Part shown: piece after piece, positions 13,549 through 22,164 of the stretch
How the letters are laid out: each line of letters opens with the position of its first letter
Numbering within the stretch: position 1 is the stretch's first letter
DNA from: Oleispirillum naphthae
GTDB lineage: Bacteria; Pseudomonadota; Alphaproteobacteria; Rhodospirillales; Rhodospirillaceae
Length of the DNA: 64,000 nt
Assembly: GCA_027864655.1 (NCBI GenBank)
Contig: JAQAZG010000001.1
Coordinates: 186,001 to 250,000, forward strand
Direction: 5' to 3'
The notes under the pieces: generated by a model
Seen by the model: only the letters and a program-made list of their open reading frames with translations
What the model was told of the DNA's origin: nothing
The model's database searches: none
Position numbers and translations under genes: made by a program

Positions 13549-13795
13549 CGGCCTATCCTTTCCAAAATAATGGCGAAAAGCGGACGATCTTTTGGTGAAA
13601 GCCGTTGACCGGCCCGGGGATCGGACCTTACATAACCTGAACGAAGGAAGGTTTGGTATTTATTTGTTCCGGTTTATCCGGGATTCGCGGTCGGGCGCGG
13701 TTGTCGAAGATTTTTTAAAAGTCATTTCATCCGCTTCATTTTCGCCTTCAGCGTCTCGCCCATACTCATAGCCCCGTATTGCGGAATTGCCGACG
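13549..13795. promoter_or_regulatory. Divergent intergenic region between folK and the NYN gene
   Basis: This 247-bp spacer is clearly more AT-rich than its flanks and separates divergent genes, so promoters for both should lie here. A possible plus-strand promoter is TTGACC followed 18 bases later by TACATA (about 13606-13635), which would leave a leader of roughly 150 nt. A poly-T stretch (ATTTTTTAAAA near 13710) could also terminate a short transcript. These are pattern matches only. Confidence 0.35.
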
Positions 13796-14431
13796 ATGAT
13801 TTTCTATTCCCAGGAACGAATCGGTCTGTTCATCGACGGATCGAATCTCTATGCCGCCGCGCGCGCCCTCGGTTTCGATATCGACTACAAGCGCCTGCTC
13901 GAACTGTTTGCCGAAAAAGGCATTCTGGTGCGCGCCTTCTATTACACCGCACTGATCGAAGACCAGGAATACTCGCCGATCCGCCCTCTGGTCGATTGGC
14001 TGGACTACAACGGCTACACCATGGTCACCAAGCCGACCAAAGAGTTCACCGATGCCTCCGGCCGCCGCAAGATCAAGGGCAACATGGACATCGAGCTGGC
14101 GATCGACGTGATGGAAATGGCCGCGCACCTGCAGCACATCGTACTCTTCTCCGGCGACGGCGACTTCCGCCGCCTGGTCGAGGCGGTGCAGCGCAAGGGC
14201 GTGCGCGTCACCGTGGTTTCCACCGTGCGCTCGCAGCCGCCGATGGTCGCCGACGAGCTGCGCCGCCAGGCCGACAACTTCATCGAACTGTCCGAGTTGC
14301 AGCCGATGATCGCCCGCTCCACCGGCAACAACAGCAACAGCAACAGCAACGCCCGCGAGGAGCTGCGCATGCCGATGAGCCGGGAAAACCCGGAACACGA
14401 GCTGATGGGCCTTCTCGACGATGACGCCTGA
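13796..14431 (+). CDS. NYN-domain (LabA/DUF88-type) PIN-like ribonuclease family protein
   Basis: A 211-residue protein with the NYN fold: GLFIDGSNLYAAARALG at the N-terminus carries the first acidic residue, KGNMDIELAIDVMEMA the second and LFSGDGDFRRLVEAV the third. These acidic residues form the metal site of PIN-like nucleases, so an RNase activity is likely, but the target is not known. The C-terminal tail contains a low-complexity Asn/Ser tract encoded by AAC/AGC repeats (14327-14350). The ATG at 13796 is preferred; a TTG at 13787 would add three residues. It overlaps the uracil-DNA glycosylase gene by 11 bp. Confidence 0.9.
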   Translation: MIFYSQERIGLFIDGSNLYAAARALGFDIDYKRLLELFAEKGILVRAFYYTALIEDQEYSPIRPLVDWLDYNGYTMVTKPTKEFTDASGRRKIKGNMDIELAIDVMEMAAHLQHIVLFSGDGDFRRLVEAVQRKGVRVTVVSTVRSQPPMVADELRRQADNFIELSELQPMIARSTGNNSNSNSNAREELRMPMSRENPEHELMGLLDDDA

Positions 14432-15065
14432 CCGGGCCGCAGGCGGCCCCGCGCACGACTGCGCCCTCTGCCCGCGCCTCGCCGGATTCCGTACAGACAA
14501 CCGCACCGCCTTCCCCGCCTATTTCAACGCGCCGGTGCCCTCCTTCGGCGCGCCGGAGCCATGGCTCCTGGTGGTCGGCCTAGCGCCGGGCCTGCACGGC
14601 GCCAACCGCACCGGCCGCCCCTTCACCGGCGACTATGCCGGGGACCTGCTCTACGAAACCCTCTCCGCCTTCGGATTGGCCCGCGGCGCCTATGGCCGCG
14701 CGCCGGACGACGGGCTGGAACTCAGCGGCTGCCGCATCGCCAACGCGGTGCGTTGCGTGCCGCCGGAGAACAAACCCACCCCGGCGGAGGCCAAGACCTG
14801 CCTGCCCTTCCTCACCGCGGAAATCGCCGAGACCCCAAGCTTGCGGGCGCTCCTCGCGCTCGGCGCCATCGCGCACAATGCGGTGCTCTCCGCGCTCGAA
14901 CGGCGCAAGGCCGCCTTCCCCTTCGCCCACGGCGCAGTCCACGAACTCGGCGGCCTCACCCTCTTCGACAGCTATCACTGCTCCCGCTACAACACCAATA
15001 CCCGCCGCCTGACGCCGGAAATGTTCCGCGCCGTGTTCGCACAGGCGGTGACGCTGCGGCCGTAA
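14421..15065 (+). CDS. Uracil-DNA glycosylase family 5 (UdgB-like)
   Basis: A 214-residue iron-sulfur uracil-DNA glycosylase. Four cysteines fit the 4Fe-4S cluster: CALCPRL near the N-terminus, then C in ANAVRCVPPENKPTP and KTCLPFL. Motif A, GLAPGLHGANRTGRPFTGD, is of the family 5 type (family 4 has GEAPG-x-EE), and motif B is represented by DSYHCSRYNTNT. Family 5 enzymes remove uracil and also hypoxanthine or xanthine from DNA. Together with the EndoQ-like fusion at the left end this gives two activities in the window against deaminated bases. It overlaps the NYN gene upstream and ends at a palindromic repeat. Confidence 0.9.
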   Translation: MTPDRAAGGPAHDCALCPRLAGFRTDNRTAFPAYFNAPVPSFGAPEPWLLVVGLAPGLHGANRTGRPFTGDYAGDLLYETLSAFGLARGAYGRAPDDGLELSGCRIANAVRCVPPENKPTPAEAKTCLPFLTAEIAETPSLRALLALGAIAHNAVLSALERRKAAFPFAHGAVHELGGLTLFDSYHCSRYNTNTRRLTPEMFRAVFAQAVTLRP

Positions 15066-15079
15066 ACAACGAAAACTTT

Positions 15080-15225
15080 GCGAGGGGACTCGGTCCCCTC
15101 GCACACCCCATAACTTTGGCTTTTTGCGCGAAGCGCCATAATCCTGCGGCGGCGGCAACGAACATGTTGCCTGCCGCTTCGCGGTAAAAACAAGTTATGG
15201 GGTCAAGGGGCCTTCCGGCCCCTTG
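15080..15225. repeat. Composite palindromic intergenic repeat, copy A
   Basis: The spacer between convergent udgB and smpB is built from nested palindromes. There is a 10-bp GC hairpin at 15080-15102 (GCGAGGGGAC, loop TCG). A long inverted repeat CCCCATAACTT at 15106-15116 pairs with 15192-15202. Inside it lies GGCAAC/GTTGCC. A second GC hairpin is at 15204-15225 (CAAGGGGCC, loop TTCC). Similarity to copy B (near 22165-22300) continues past the hairpins into GCCTGGTTTT close to 15250. At both sites the element sits where two genes converge, so a bidirectional terminator role is plausible. Confidence 0.8.
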
Positions 15226-15253
15226 CGGGTCCGGGTGGAACCATGCCTGGTTT

Positions 15254-15745
15254 TCAGCTCTTGTCCCGCAAGATGCGGGATTTTTCGCGTTGCCAGTCGC
15301 GGGCTTTTTCGGTTTCGCGTTTGTCGTGCTGTTTCTTGCCGGTGGCGAGACCGAGGAGGACCTTGGCGACGCCCTTGTCGTTGAAATAGAGCTTCAGCGG
15401 CACGATGGTGCGCCCCTCGCGGGAGACCGCGCCCAGCCATTTGCGCGCCTCGCGCTTGTGGAGGAGGAGCTTGCGCGGCCGCCGCGCCTCGTGCTGGAAG
15501 ATCGTCGCCTTGGCGTATTCCGGGATGTAGGCGTTGTAGAGGGCGATCTCCGCCTCGCCGCCGCCCTTGATGCCGCCGGCGTAGGCGTCGTTGAGGTTGG
15601 CCTGTCCGTGGCGCAGGGATTTCACCTCGCTGCCGGACAGCACGAGACCGGCCTCGACCGTATCCTCGATGAGGTAATTGTAGCGCGCCCGGCGGTTCTC
15701 GCTGACCACGCCGGTGGAGATGAGTGCCTTACGCGGCTGTTTCAT
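15254..15745 (-). CDS. smpB: SsrA-binding protein SmpB
   Basis: A 163-residue tmRNA partner for rescue of stalled ribosomes. It shows [39 protein letters not shown], and YKLYFND-type segment [19 protein letters not shown]. The C-terminal basic tail [19 protein letters not shown] enters the A site. It begins 15 bp after dapA, the usual alphaproteobacterial dapA-smpB pair. No tmRNA gene was recognised in this window. Confidence 0.97.
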   Translation of the reverse strand: MKQPRKALISTGVVSENRRARYNYLIEDTVEAGLVLSGSEVKSLRHGQANLNDAYAGGIKGGGEAEIALYNAYIPEYAKATIFQHEARRPRKLLLHKREARKWLGAVSREGRTIVPLKLYFNDKGVAKVLLGLATGKKQHDKRETEKARDWQREKSRILRDKS

Positions 15746-15760
15746 GCGTATCGAAGCGCC

Positions 15761-16633
15761 TTACAGCAACCCCACCTTCTGCATTGCGGCCTCGACCTTG
15801 GCCTTGCTCTCCGCCGCCAGCGGCGCGAGCGGCAGGCGGCAATCCGCCAGGACGCGGCCGAGCAGGGAGGCGGCGTATTTCGCCGGGCCGGGGTTGGGCT
15901 CGCAGAACATCGCGTCGTGCAGCGGCATCAGGCGGTCGCGCAGTTCCCAGACCTTGGCGAAGTCGCCCTCCATCCATGCGGTATGGAGCTGCGAGCACAG
16001 ATTCGGCGCGACGTTGGCGGTCACCGAGATGCAGCCCACGCCGCCCTGCGCCAGAAACGCGGTGACGGTCGCGTCCTCGCCGGAGAGCTGGATGAACTCC
16101 GGACCGATCTGGGTGCGCACCTTGAGCGGACGGACGAGATCGGCCGTGGCGTCCTTGACGCCGACGATGTTGGGCAGCGCCGCAAGGCGGGCCATGGTCG
16201 CCACCGACATGTCGATGACGCTGCGTCCGGGGATGTTGTAGATGAAGACCGGCAGGTTCACCGCCTCGGCCACCGCCTTGAAGTGCAGGTACTGCCCTTC
16301 GGGATTCGGCTTGTTGTAATAGGGGGTGACCACCAGCAGGGCGTCCGCGCCCGCCGCCTGGGCGTGCTTGGACAGGCGGATCGCCTCTTCCGTGGAGTTG
16401 GAGCCCGCGCCCGCGATCACCGGCGCGCGGCCTCTGGACACCTCGATGCAGATCTCGATCACGCGGTCGTGTTCCGCATGCGAGAGAGTCGGCGACTCCC
16501 CGGTGGTGCCGCACGGAATCAGCGCGTGCGTGCCCTCTTTGATCTGCCAATCGACGAAATCGGCAAACGCTTTCTCGTCCACCTTGCCGTTGCGGAACGG
16601 GGTTACCAGCGCGGTCATCGAGCCTTTGAACAT
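15761..16633 (-). CDS. dapA: 4-hydroxy-tetrahydrodipicolinate synthase
   Basis: A 290-residue class I aldolase condensing pyruvate with aspartate semialdehyde at the lysine/diaminopimelate branch point. Visible are [14 protein letters not shown], the substrate tyrosine in [25 protein letters not shown], and the Schiff-base lysine in [11 protein letters not shown]. The ATG at 16633 is preferred because GGAG lies 7 bases upstream and [13 protein letters not shown] is the typical N-terminus; an ATG at 16645 is also in frame. It supplies meso-DAP for peptidoglycan. Confidence 0.96.
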   Translation of the reverse strand: MFKGSMTALVTPFRNGKVDEKAFADFVDWQIKEGTHALIPCGTTGESPTLSHAEHDRVIEICIEVSRGRAPVIAGAGSNSTEEAIRLSKHAQAAGADALLVVTPYYNKPNPEGQYLHFKAVAEAVNLPVFIYNIPGRSVIDMSVATMARLAALPNIVGVKDATADLVRPLKVRTQIGPEFIQLSGEDATVTAFLAQGGVGCISVTANVAPNLCSQLHTAWMEGDFAKVWELRDRLMPLHDAMFCEPNPGPAKYAASLLGRVLADCRLPLAPLAAESKAKVEAAMQKVGLL

Positions 16634-16767
16634 CGGGATCTCCATCGATCAAAAATCCGTCTTGCGAATGCCGTGATTCCGGGGTTTATACCACTTAGCG
16701 GGCAGAAGCGACAGAATAACCACATTCGCCGCCCGCCGGGCAATTGCGTGGTTTGGCGTCCAGGGCG

Positions 16768-18861
16768 ATGATATCGGCAGGCTTTCAAAGGCTTCCGGCA
16801 GCGCTCCGCCGCATTGCGGCGGTCATGGTCGGGTGCATGGCGGTGGGACTCGCGCTGCCCGCGACGGCGCCCGCGCAAGCCGCCGGCGGGGAGATTCGCC
16901 TTGCCGCCGCCAAGGCCGACAAACCGGCGAAGAAGCCCTCCCCCGCCAAGAAATCCGCCAAGCCTTCGGTCCGCAAGGACAAGCCGCCCGCGCCGCCGCC
17001 CCGCAAGCCGGAGGCCCGTGCCCCCGGCTTTGCCCAGGCGGAGGCGGGAAACTGGGCCGCGGTGAAGAAGGCGATTTCCGCCGCACCGAAGGCCCCGCTT
17101 TCCAAGGTGCTCGCCTGGATGTACCTGCGCGCGCCGAAGAGCGGCGCGAGCTTCGCGGAAATCCATGCCTTCCTCACCGCCAACCCCGCATGGCCGGACC
17201 GCGCGGGCCTGCGCCGCCGCGCCGAAGAGGCGATCTGGACCACCGGCTCGGACGCCGACCGCGCCGCCTGGTTCGCCGCAGGAAAGGCCCTCACCCGCGA
17301 GGGCGCGGTATGGATGGCGGACCGGGCGGAGGCCCAGGGCCGCACCGAGGAGGCGGCGCGTCTCTACCGCCGCATCTGGAGCGCCGAGGCGTTCACCGCC
17401 GACCAGGAGAAGGCTTTTCTCGCGGCGCACGGCGGCTGGTTGCGCGACGAGGACCACTTGGCGCGGCTCGACCGCCTGATCTGGGAGCGCCGCTTCGCCG
17501 AGGCGCACCGCCAGTTGCGCCGGGTCTCCGGCGCGCCCCGCGCGATGGCCGAGGCACGTATCGCCATGGCCACGATGAGCAGCGGCGCGGCGAACGAACT
17601 CAGACGTATTCCCAATGAGTTGCGAAACGATCCTGGAGTTGTTTATGAGAATGCGCGGTGGCTGCGCCGCAAGAACAAGGACGAGGAAGCGGCTGCCGTT
17701 CTGCTCTCCCACGACGGCGCGCGCCCCTACCCCGACCTGTGGTGGGCGGAGCAGGCGACGCTCGCCCGCGATGCGCTGGCCGATGGGCGGATCAGCCAGG
17801 CCTACGGCCTCGCCGCGAAGCACGCGCTCACCACCGCCTCCGGCGTCGCCGACGCCGAATGGCTGGCGGGGTGGATCGCCTTCCAGTTCCTCAAGGACAA
17901 CGACGCCGCCGAGCGCCACTTCCAGCGCCTCTACGACGTGGTGGGAACCCCGGTCAGCCGGGCGCGCGGCGCCTATTGGCTGGCGCGCGCCTTCGCCGCG
18001 CGCGGCAATGCGGAACGCTCCGCCCAGTGGTTCGCCCAGTCCGCGGCCGAGCCCAGCACCTTCTACGGCCAGCTCGCCGCCAGGCGCGCCGGAAAATCTC
18101 CCGTTCCCCTGCCGGAGCGCGCGCCGGGCAAGGAGGCGCTCGCCTGGGCGCACCGCCACGAGTTCTCTGCGATCCTGCGTCATCTCGACCAGACCGGGGA
18201 GGACCGCGTCTTCGCCGCCTTCGCCCGCGCCTTCTATTACGCGGCGCACAACGACGACGAGCGTCTTGCCGCGGTGAACGAGGTTTCCGCCCTGTCGCTG
18301 CACCAGGGGGTGCGCCTGTCGCGCCTGCTGCGCCAGCACAACGTGCAGGAAACCAAACTGAGCTACCCGATCCCGGATTGGATCGACCTGCCGAAGAGCC
18401 CCGCCCCCTTCCTGGTGCTCGGGGTGATCCGCCAGGAGAGCAACTTCGACACCCGCGCCATCAGTTCCGCCGGGGCCCGCGGCCTGATGCAGCTGATGCC
18501 CCGAACCGCGGAGCACGAGGCGAAAATGATGCAGCAGCCCTATGCGCCCGCCACCCTGCTGCGCCGCCCCAGCACCAACGTCGCCATCGGCAGCCACTAT
18601 CTCGACCGCCTGCTCGCCCGCTACGACGGGCACCCGGCGCTGGCTCTGGCCGCCTACAACGCCGGGGAGCGCCGTGTGGACCAGTGGCTGCGTAATATCG
18701 GCGACCCGCGCTCCGGCGAGATCGACACCCTGACCTGGATGGAGTCGATCCCCTTCAAGGAAACCCGCAACTACGTGCAGCGGGTTCTGGAGAATGCCGA
18801 AATCTATCACCGCCGCCTCGGCGGCGACTCCATCCGCCTGGTCGAGCTGTCCACCCCGTAA
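16768..18861 (+). CDS. Soluble lytic murein transglycosylase (Slt-type)
   Basis: A 697-residue exported enzyme that cleaves peptidoglycan glycan strands with formation of 1,6-anhydro-muramic acid. A signal peptide lies in the first ~40 residues (hydrophobic AAVMVGCMAVGLALPA). A Lys/Pro-rich linker follows (about 45-90), then a long alpha-superhelical region. The C-terminal SLT domain has catalytic E557 in GVIRQESNFDTRAIS, then SAGARGLMQLMPRTA and ALAAYNAGERRVDQWL. The ATG at 16768 was preferred over a TTG at 16744. Transcription is divergent from dapA, and the gene converges on bactofilin. Confidence 0.93.
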   Translation: MISAGFQRLPAALRRIAAVMVGCMAVGLALPATAPAQAAGGEIRLAAAKADKPAKKPSPAKKSAKPSVRKDKPPAPPPRKPEARAPGFAQAEAGNWAAVKKAISAAPKAPLSKVLAWMYLRAPKSGASFAEIHAFLTANPAWPDRAGLRRRAEEAIWTTGSDADRAAWFAAGKALTREGAVWMADRAEAQGRTEEAARLYRRIWSAEAFTADQEKAFLAAHGGWLRDEDHLARLDRLIWERRFAEAHRQLRRVSGAPRAMAEARIAMATMSSGAANELRRIPNELRNDPGVVYENARWLRRKNKDEEAAAVLLSHDGARPYPDLWWAEQATLARDALADGRISQAYGLAAKHALTTASGVADAEWLAGWIAFQFLKDNDAAERHFQRLYDVVGTPVSRARGAYWLARAFAARGNAERSAQWFAQSAAEPSTFYGQLAARRAGKSPVPLPERAPGKEALAWAHRHEFSAILRHLDQTGEDRVFAAFARAFYYAAHNDDERLAAVNEVSALSLHQGVRLSRLLRQHNVQETKLSYPIPDWIDLPKSPAPFLVLGVIRQESNFDTRAISSAGARGLMQLMPRTAEHEAKMMQQPYAPATLLRRPSTNVAIGSHYLDRLLARYDGHPALALAAYNAGERRVDQWLRNIGDPRSGEIDTLTWMESIPFKETRNYVQRVLENAEIYHRRLGGDSIRLVELSTP

Positions 18862-18869
18862 AACGCAAC

Positions 18870-18891
18870 GGGCCGGCGTTTCCGCCGGCCC
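18870..18891. terminator. GC-rich hairpin between slt and bactofilin
   Basis: A perfect 9-bp stem GGGCCGGCG/CGCCGGCCC with a TTTC loop, 8 bp after the slt stop codon and 26 bp before the convergent bactofilin stop. There is no following T-run, so termination in either direction may need Rho or be partial. Confidence 0.6.
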
Positions 18892-18917
18892 GCAACGCCT
18901 ACCGCCTCAGCGGTCGA

Positions 18918-19433
18918 TCAGGACGCCACGCCCATCAGGCCGCGCACCGGCTTGCCCGACATCGCCAGAGAGGAAACCTCGTCCGAAGAGACCGATTCGT
19001 CGGCCTTCTCCTCCGCCGGACGCACCACCGGCGCGGCGATGGCGGGCGGCACGGCGGCCTGCTCCTCGTCGCTGCGGCGGCACATGCCCTGCAGGAAGGC
19101 GCCGGGCTCGATCGCCAGGCTCTGGTGGTACACGTCGCCGATCATCCGCGCCGTGGAGGCAAGGAACACGCTCTCGGCATGTACCTGGCCGGTGAGTTGG
19201 CCGTGCAGGCGTATGGAGGCGGTGCGCACCTCGCCCATGATCTCGCCGCTCAGGCCGACGACCAGGGATGCGCAACGGATATCGCCCTGCACACAGCCGT
19301 CCACCTGGATTTCGCCATCGCTGACGAGGTCGCCGGTGATCGTCAAGCCACGGCTGATGATCGAGGGGGGAATAACCTTCTTGTCGGCCATGCTTGCCTC
19401 GCTCGCCGTTTCCTTACTGGTTTTTCTGAACAT
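18918..19433 (-). CDS. Bactofilin (polymer-forming cytoskeletal protein)
   Basis: A 171-residue bactofilin. The DUF583 beta-helix core (about residues 20-125) shows the repeating pattern: ISRGLTITGDLVSDGEIQVD, GCVQGDIRCASLVVG, GEIMGEVRTASIRLHG. It is flanked by short disordered tails; the C-terminal tail is rich in Pro, Ala and Glu. Bactofilins polymerise without nucleotide and recruit cell-wall enzymes at the membrane. Its first 20 bases overlap the end of the upstream M23 peptidase gene, a partner conserved with bactofilins. Confidence 0.93.
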   Translation of the reverse strand: MFRKTSKETASEASMADKKVIPPSIISRGLTITGDLVSDGEIQVDGCVQGDIRCASLVVGLSGEIMGEVRTASIRLHGQLTGQVHAESVFLASTARMIGDVYHQSLAIEPGAFLQGMCRRSDEEQAAVPPAIAAPVVRPAEEKADESVSSDEVSSLAMSGKPVRGLMGVAS

Positions 19434-20781
19434 AACGTTTGACCCTGATCAGTTCCTTGGGGTTGTACGGCTGCCCGTTGTAACGCACTTCGTAGTGGAG
19501 ATGCCGTCCGGTGCTCCGCCCCGAATTCCCGACCAAACCTACCTTCGCCCCCACCTGGACTTCCTCGCCGAGCTTCACCAAGGGTTTCTCCAGGTGCGCA
19601 TAGCGGGTCACGAAGCCCATGCCGTGATCGAGATCGACCACATTGCCGTAGTTGCCTCGGTCTCCGACGAAAACCACGGTGCCCGGCGCCGTCGCCAGGG
19701 CGACATCGCCCTTCTCACCCCGGAAGTCGATTCCCGAGTGCTCCGCCAGATCGCCGGTGAAGGGATCGCGGCGATAGCCGAAGCCGCTGGTGATGCGCGG
19801 AGACTTGATAGGATAACCGAGCGGCAAAGCCTCCATCAAGCGCGACAAGCCATCCCAGCGGTCGATCTGCTCGCTCAGGCTCTTCATCGCGGTGTTGAGG
19901 TCTTCGCGGCCGAGGTCCGGCAGATCCGCGGGGATGTAGGGCCCGCCGCGGTTGGCTTCCTGCTTGCCGAGCAGCTGCTCGACGTTGAGGCCGGTCTTTT
20001 TCAGGGTTTTTTCGATCTGGGCGATGCCGCCGTCGGCAAGGGAGGAAACCTGCTCGAGAATCTGCCTCTGCGCGCCTTGAATCTTCAGCAGGCGGTCGCC
20101 GAGGTTCTTGTTCTCGGACATCAGCTTGTCGCGCTGGGAGATCGCCAGGTCGCGCTGCAACACCGCCTGGCGCAGTTCCAGGGTGTCGCTCTCGACCTTG
20201 CCGCTATCCGCCACGCGGCGCATCCGCGCATCGATTTCGGCCAACTGGGTGCGCAGGTGGTCGCGATCGTGCTCGACCCCCTGGCGCTCGGCGTTGAGCT
20301 TTTCCTGCTTCGCGGCAAGCCCGTCGAGCTGGCTCTGGTCGCGCTGCTTCGCCGCGTCCGACCGCCCGGAAGCGCCCAGGCGCTTCTCCAGCACCGCCGC
20401 CTCCCTCTGCAGATCGGCGTCCTGGGTGGCGATTTCCTTGAGGTGGGCATAGCCCTTCTGCATCTCGGCGGTGATCGCCGCGATCTTTTCGCGGTAGCTC
20501 ACGATTTCCGCGAGAATTTCGTCGTGGGCGGCGCGCGCCGCCTCCACCTGATCGCGCTTCAGCGCGAGAATCGCCTCGTGCGCCACCTGCATGCCGGAAG
20601 CGTAGGCGGTCCACCCCAAGACGCCCAGCAGCACCGTGGTCACCAGGACCTGACGGCCGGTGGTGAGCGTGATGGTGCGAGTCGCCCCGCTGGTGCGAAT
20701 GAAGATCAGCCGTTCGGGGAAACGGCGGCGAAGCCACGCCACAAAGCGCGAGTCATTTGGGTGCGATGGATCGAACGACAC
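19414..20781 (-). CDS. Membrane-anchored M23 family metallopeptidase with coiled coil (bactofilin partner)
   Basis: A 455-residue protein with a short cytoplasmic N-terminus, one transmembrane helix (VLVTTVLLGVLGWTAYASG), a long coiled coil (about residues 60-300) and a C-terminal LytM/M23 domain. The zinc site is complete: HSGIDFRG supplies His and Asp, HLHYEVR supplies HxH. Active M23 enzymes cut peptidoglycan cross-links. The architecture fits LmdC-type proteins that work with bactofilins in cell shape. The GTG at 20781 is favoured because GGGGGG lies about 5 bases upstream; an ATG at 20811 is possible. Confidence 0.92.
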   Translation of the reverse strand: MSFDPSHPNDSRFVAWLRRRFPERLIFIRTSGATRTITLTTGRQVLVTTVLLGVLGWTAYASGMQVAHEAILALKRDQVEAARAAHDEILAEIVSYREKIAAITAEMQKGYAHLKEIATQDADLQREAAVLEKRLGASGRSDAAKQRDQSQLDGLAAKQEKLNAERQGVEHDRDHLRTQLAEIDARMRRVADSGKVESDTLELRQAVLQRDLAISQRDKLMSENKNLGDRLLKIQGAQRQILEQVSSLADGGIAQIEKTLKKTGLNVEQLLGKQEANRGGPYIPADLPDLGREDLNTAMKSLSEQIDRWDGLSRLMEALPLGYPIKSPRITSGFGYRRDPFTGDLAEHSGIDFRGEKGDVALATAPGTVVFVGDRGNYGNVVDLDHGMGFVTRYAHLEKPLVKLGEEVQVGAKVGLVGNSGRSTGRHLHYEVRYNGQPYNPKELIRVKRYVQKNQ

Positions 20782-21157
20782 GGATTCCCCCCCAACTTCT
20801 GGCCCACACACTCCCGGAAGTCCCGTACGGACACCCGGATATCCCCCAACAAAAGCAATACCGGGGTGCGCACGCCCTCTGCGTCCCGCAACTCCCTCCT
20901 ACGGAGCCACCGCCTTACGGCGTTATCATGACCGGGTTGGCCGCCGGAACGACCGCCAAAAAGCTAGCTTGCCCAATGGCGCATGACAAGGCCGAATGCA
21001 ACCTCCCTTGTGCGTCCGCTTCTCTATCGCGGGCTAACTCATGGTATGGTATGCACAATCCTCGGTAACGGAGAGTCCCCGGAGCGGCTTGACGGCACCG
21101 GGATTGCGCAATCCCCCATGGTGTCCGCCGCCGCCGAGTCTCCCGTTCGGAGGATGC
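20782..21157. other. 376-bp divergent spacer between the M23 peptidase gene and pgpA
   Basis: No gene is recognised here, and short frames crossing it lack conserved features. It must hold the promoters for the bactofilin/M23 pair (leftward) and pgpA (rightward). Two palindromes are visible: AAGCTAGCTT near 20961 and the perfect 16-bp GGGATTGCGCAATCCC at 21100-21115. The latter lies 42 bp before the pgpA start and could be an operator or a leader hairpin. Confidence 0.4.
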
Positions 21158-21646
21158 ATGCTAAACACATTCGAAAAGCGGCTGTCTGTGACGTTGGCCA
21201 CATGGTTCGGAATCGGGCGGATTCCCGGCGCGCCGGGCACCTTCGGCTCGCTTGCCGCGTGCCTGTGCGCCCTGCCCATCGCCGCCGCCGCGGGCACGCC
21301 GGGACTCGCCTTCGCCGCCGCCGCGGTCTCGCTGCTCGGCATTCCCGCCGCCGCCGCGGCGGAAAAGGCGCTGGGCCGCAAGGACCCGGGATGCATCGTC
21401 ATCGACGAGGTGGCCGGGCAGTGGATCGCCCTGCTCCCCGCCGCGCCGGACCTCGCCTCCTACGCCCTGGCCTTCGCCGCCTTCCGCCTCTTCGACATCT
21501 GGAAGCCGGGGCCGATCGGCTGGGCTGACAAAAACCTCTCGGGCGGCCTCGGCATCATGACCGACGACATCATCGCGGGCGGTTTCGCCGCCGCCGTGGT
21601 GGCTCTCGCCGGGCCGTTCCTGCCGCCGGTGATACGCTTCTTCTGA
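21158..21646 (+). CDS. pgpA: Phosphatidylglycerophosphatase A
   Basis: A 162-residue inner-membrane phosphatase that converts phosphatidylglycerophosphate to phosphatidylglycerol. Family marks are TWFGIGRIPGAPGTFGSLAA, CIVIDEVAGQWIAL, FRLFDIWKPGPIGWADK and GGLGIMTDDIIAG. Several hydrophobic segments alternate with these motifs. The ATG at 21158 is preceded by GGAGG at 5 bases, which decides against the longer frame. pncC follows after 16 bp, presumably in the same transcript. Confidence 0.94.
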   Translation: MLNTFEKRLSVTLATWFGIGRIPGAPGTFGSLAACLCALPIAAAAGTPGLAFAAAAVSLLGIPAAAAAEKALGRKDPGCIVIDEVAGQWIALLPAAPDLASYALAFAAFRLFDIWKPGPIGWADKNLSGGLGIMTDDIIAGGFAAAVVALAGPFLPPVIRFF

Positions 21647-21662
21647 TGGAGAATGACCCCTC

Positions 21663-22154
21663 ATGCCCCTGCCCGGCCTCGACCTCGCCCGCAACGTGCT
21701 GCGCCTCGGCCTTGCCGCGGGCCTGCGCGTCGCTGCCGCGGAATCCTGCACCGGCGGCCTGATCGCCGCGGCGCTGACCGAAACCCCCGGTTCCTCCGCG
21801 GTGTTCGAACGCGGCTTCGTCACCTATTCCAACGAGGCGAAAACCGAACTCCTCGGCGTGCCCGCCGCAACGCTGGCCGCCCACGGCGCGGTCAGCGAAC
21901 AAACCGCCCGCGCCATGGCCGAGGGCGCGCTCGCCCACAGCCGCGCCGACGCCGCCGTGGCGGTCACCGGCATCGCCGGACCGGACGGCGGCAGCGCGGA
22001 AAAACCCGTCGGACTCGTCCACTTCGCCGCCGCGCGCCGTGACCGCACGACCCGCCACGCCGTGCATACCTTCCCCGGGAACCGCGAAGAGGTGCGCGCC
22101 GCCGCCGCGGAAACCGCGTTGACGTTGCTTTGCGGGATGCTGGAAGAGAAATAA
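21663..22154 (+). CDS. pncC: Nicotinamide-nucleotide amidohydrolase PncC (CinA C-terminal domain)
   Basis: A 163-residue stand-alone CinA C-terminal domain. It deamidates NMN to nicotinate mononucleotide in pyridine nucleotide recycling. Motifs are [20 protein letters not shown] (with the catalytic serine of ESCTGG), [16 protein letters not shown] and [13 protein letters not shown]. The N-terminal CinA domain is absent, as usual for proteobacterial PncC. The pgpA-pncC pairing is common in alphaproteobacteria. A composite palindromic repeat follows the stop codon. Confidence 0.93.
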   Translation: MPLPGLDLARNVLRLGLAAGLRVAAAESCTGGLIAAALTETPGSSAVFERGFVTYSNEAKTELLGVPAATLAAHGAVSEQTARAMAEGALAHSRADAAVAVTGIAGPDGGSAEKPVGLVHFAAARRDRTTRHAVHTFPGNREEVRAAAAETALTLLCGMLEEK

Positions 22155-22164
22155 AAAAACTTCA

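Noticed and set aside
14950..15200. Short frames reading through the composite repeat (minus-strand, ending in or near it)
   Set aside because: Similar peptides appear at the second repeat copy only because the palindromes repeat, not because they encode proteins.
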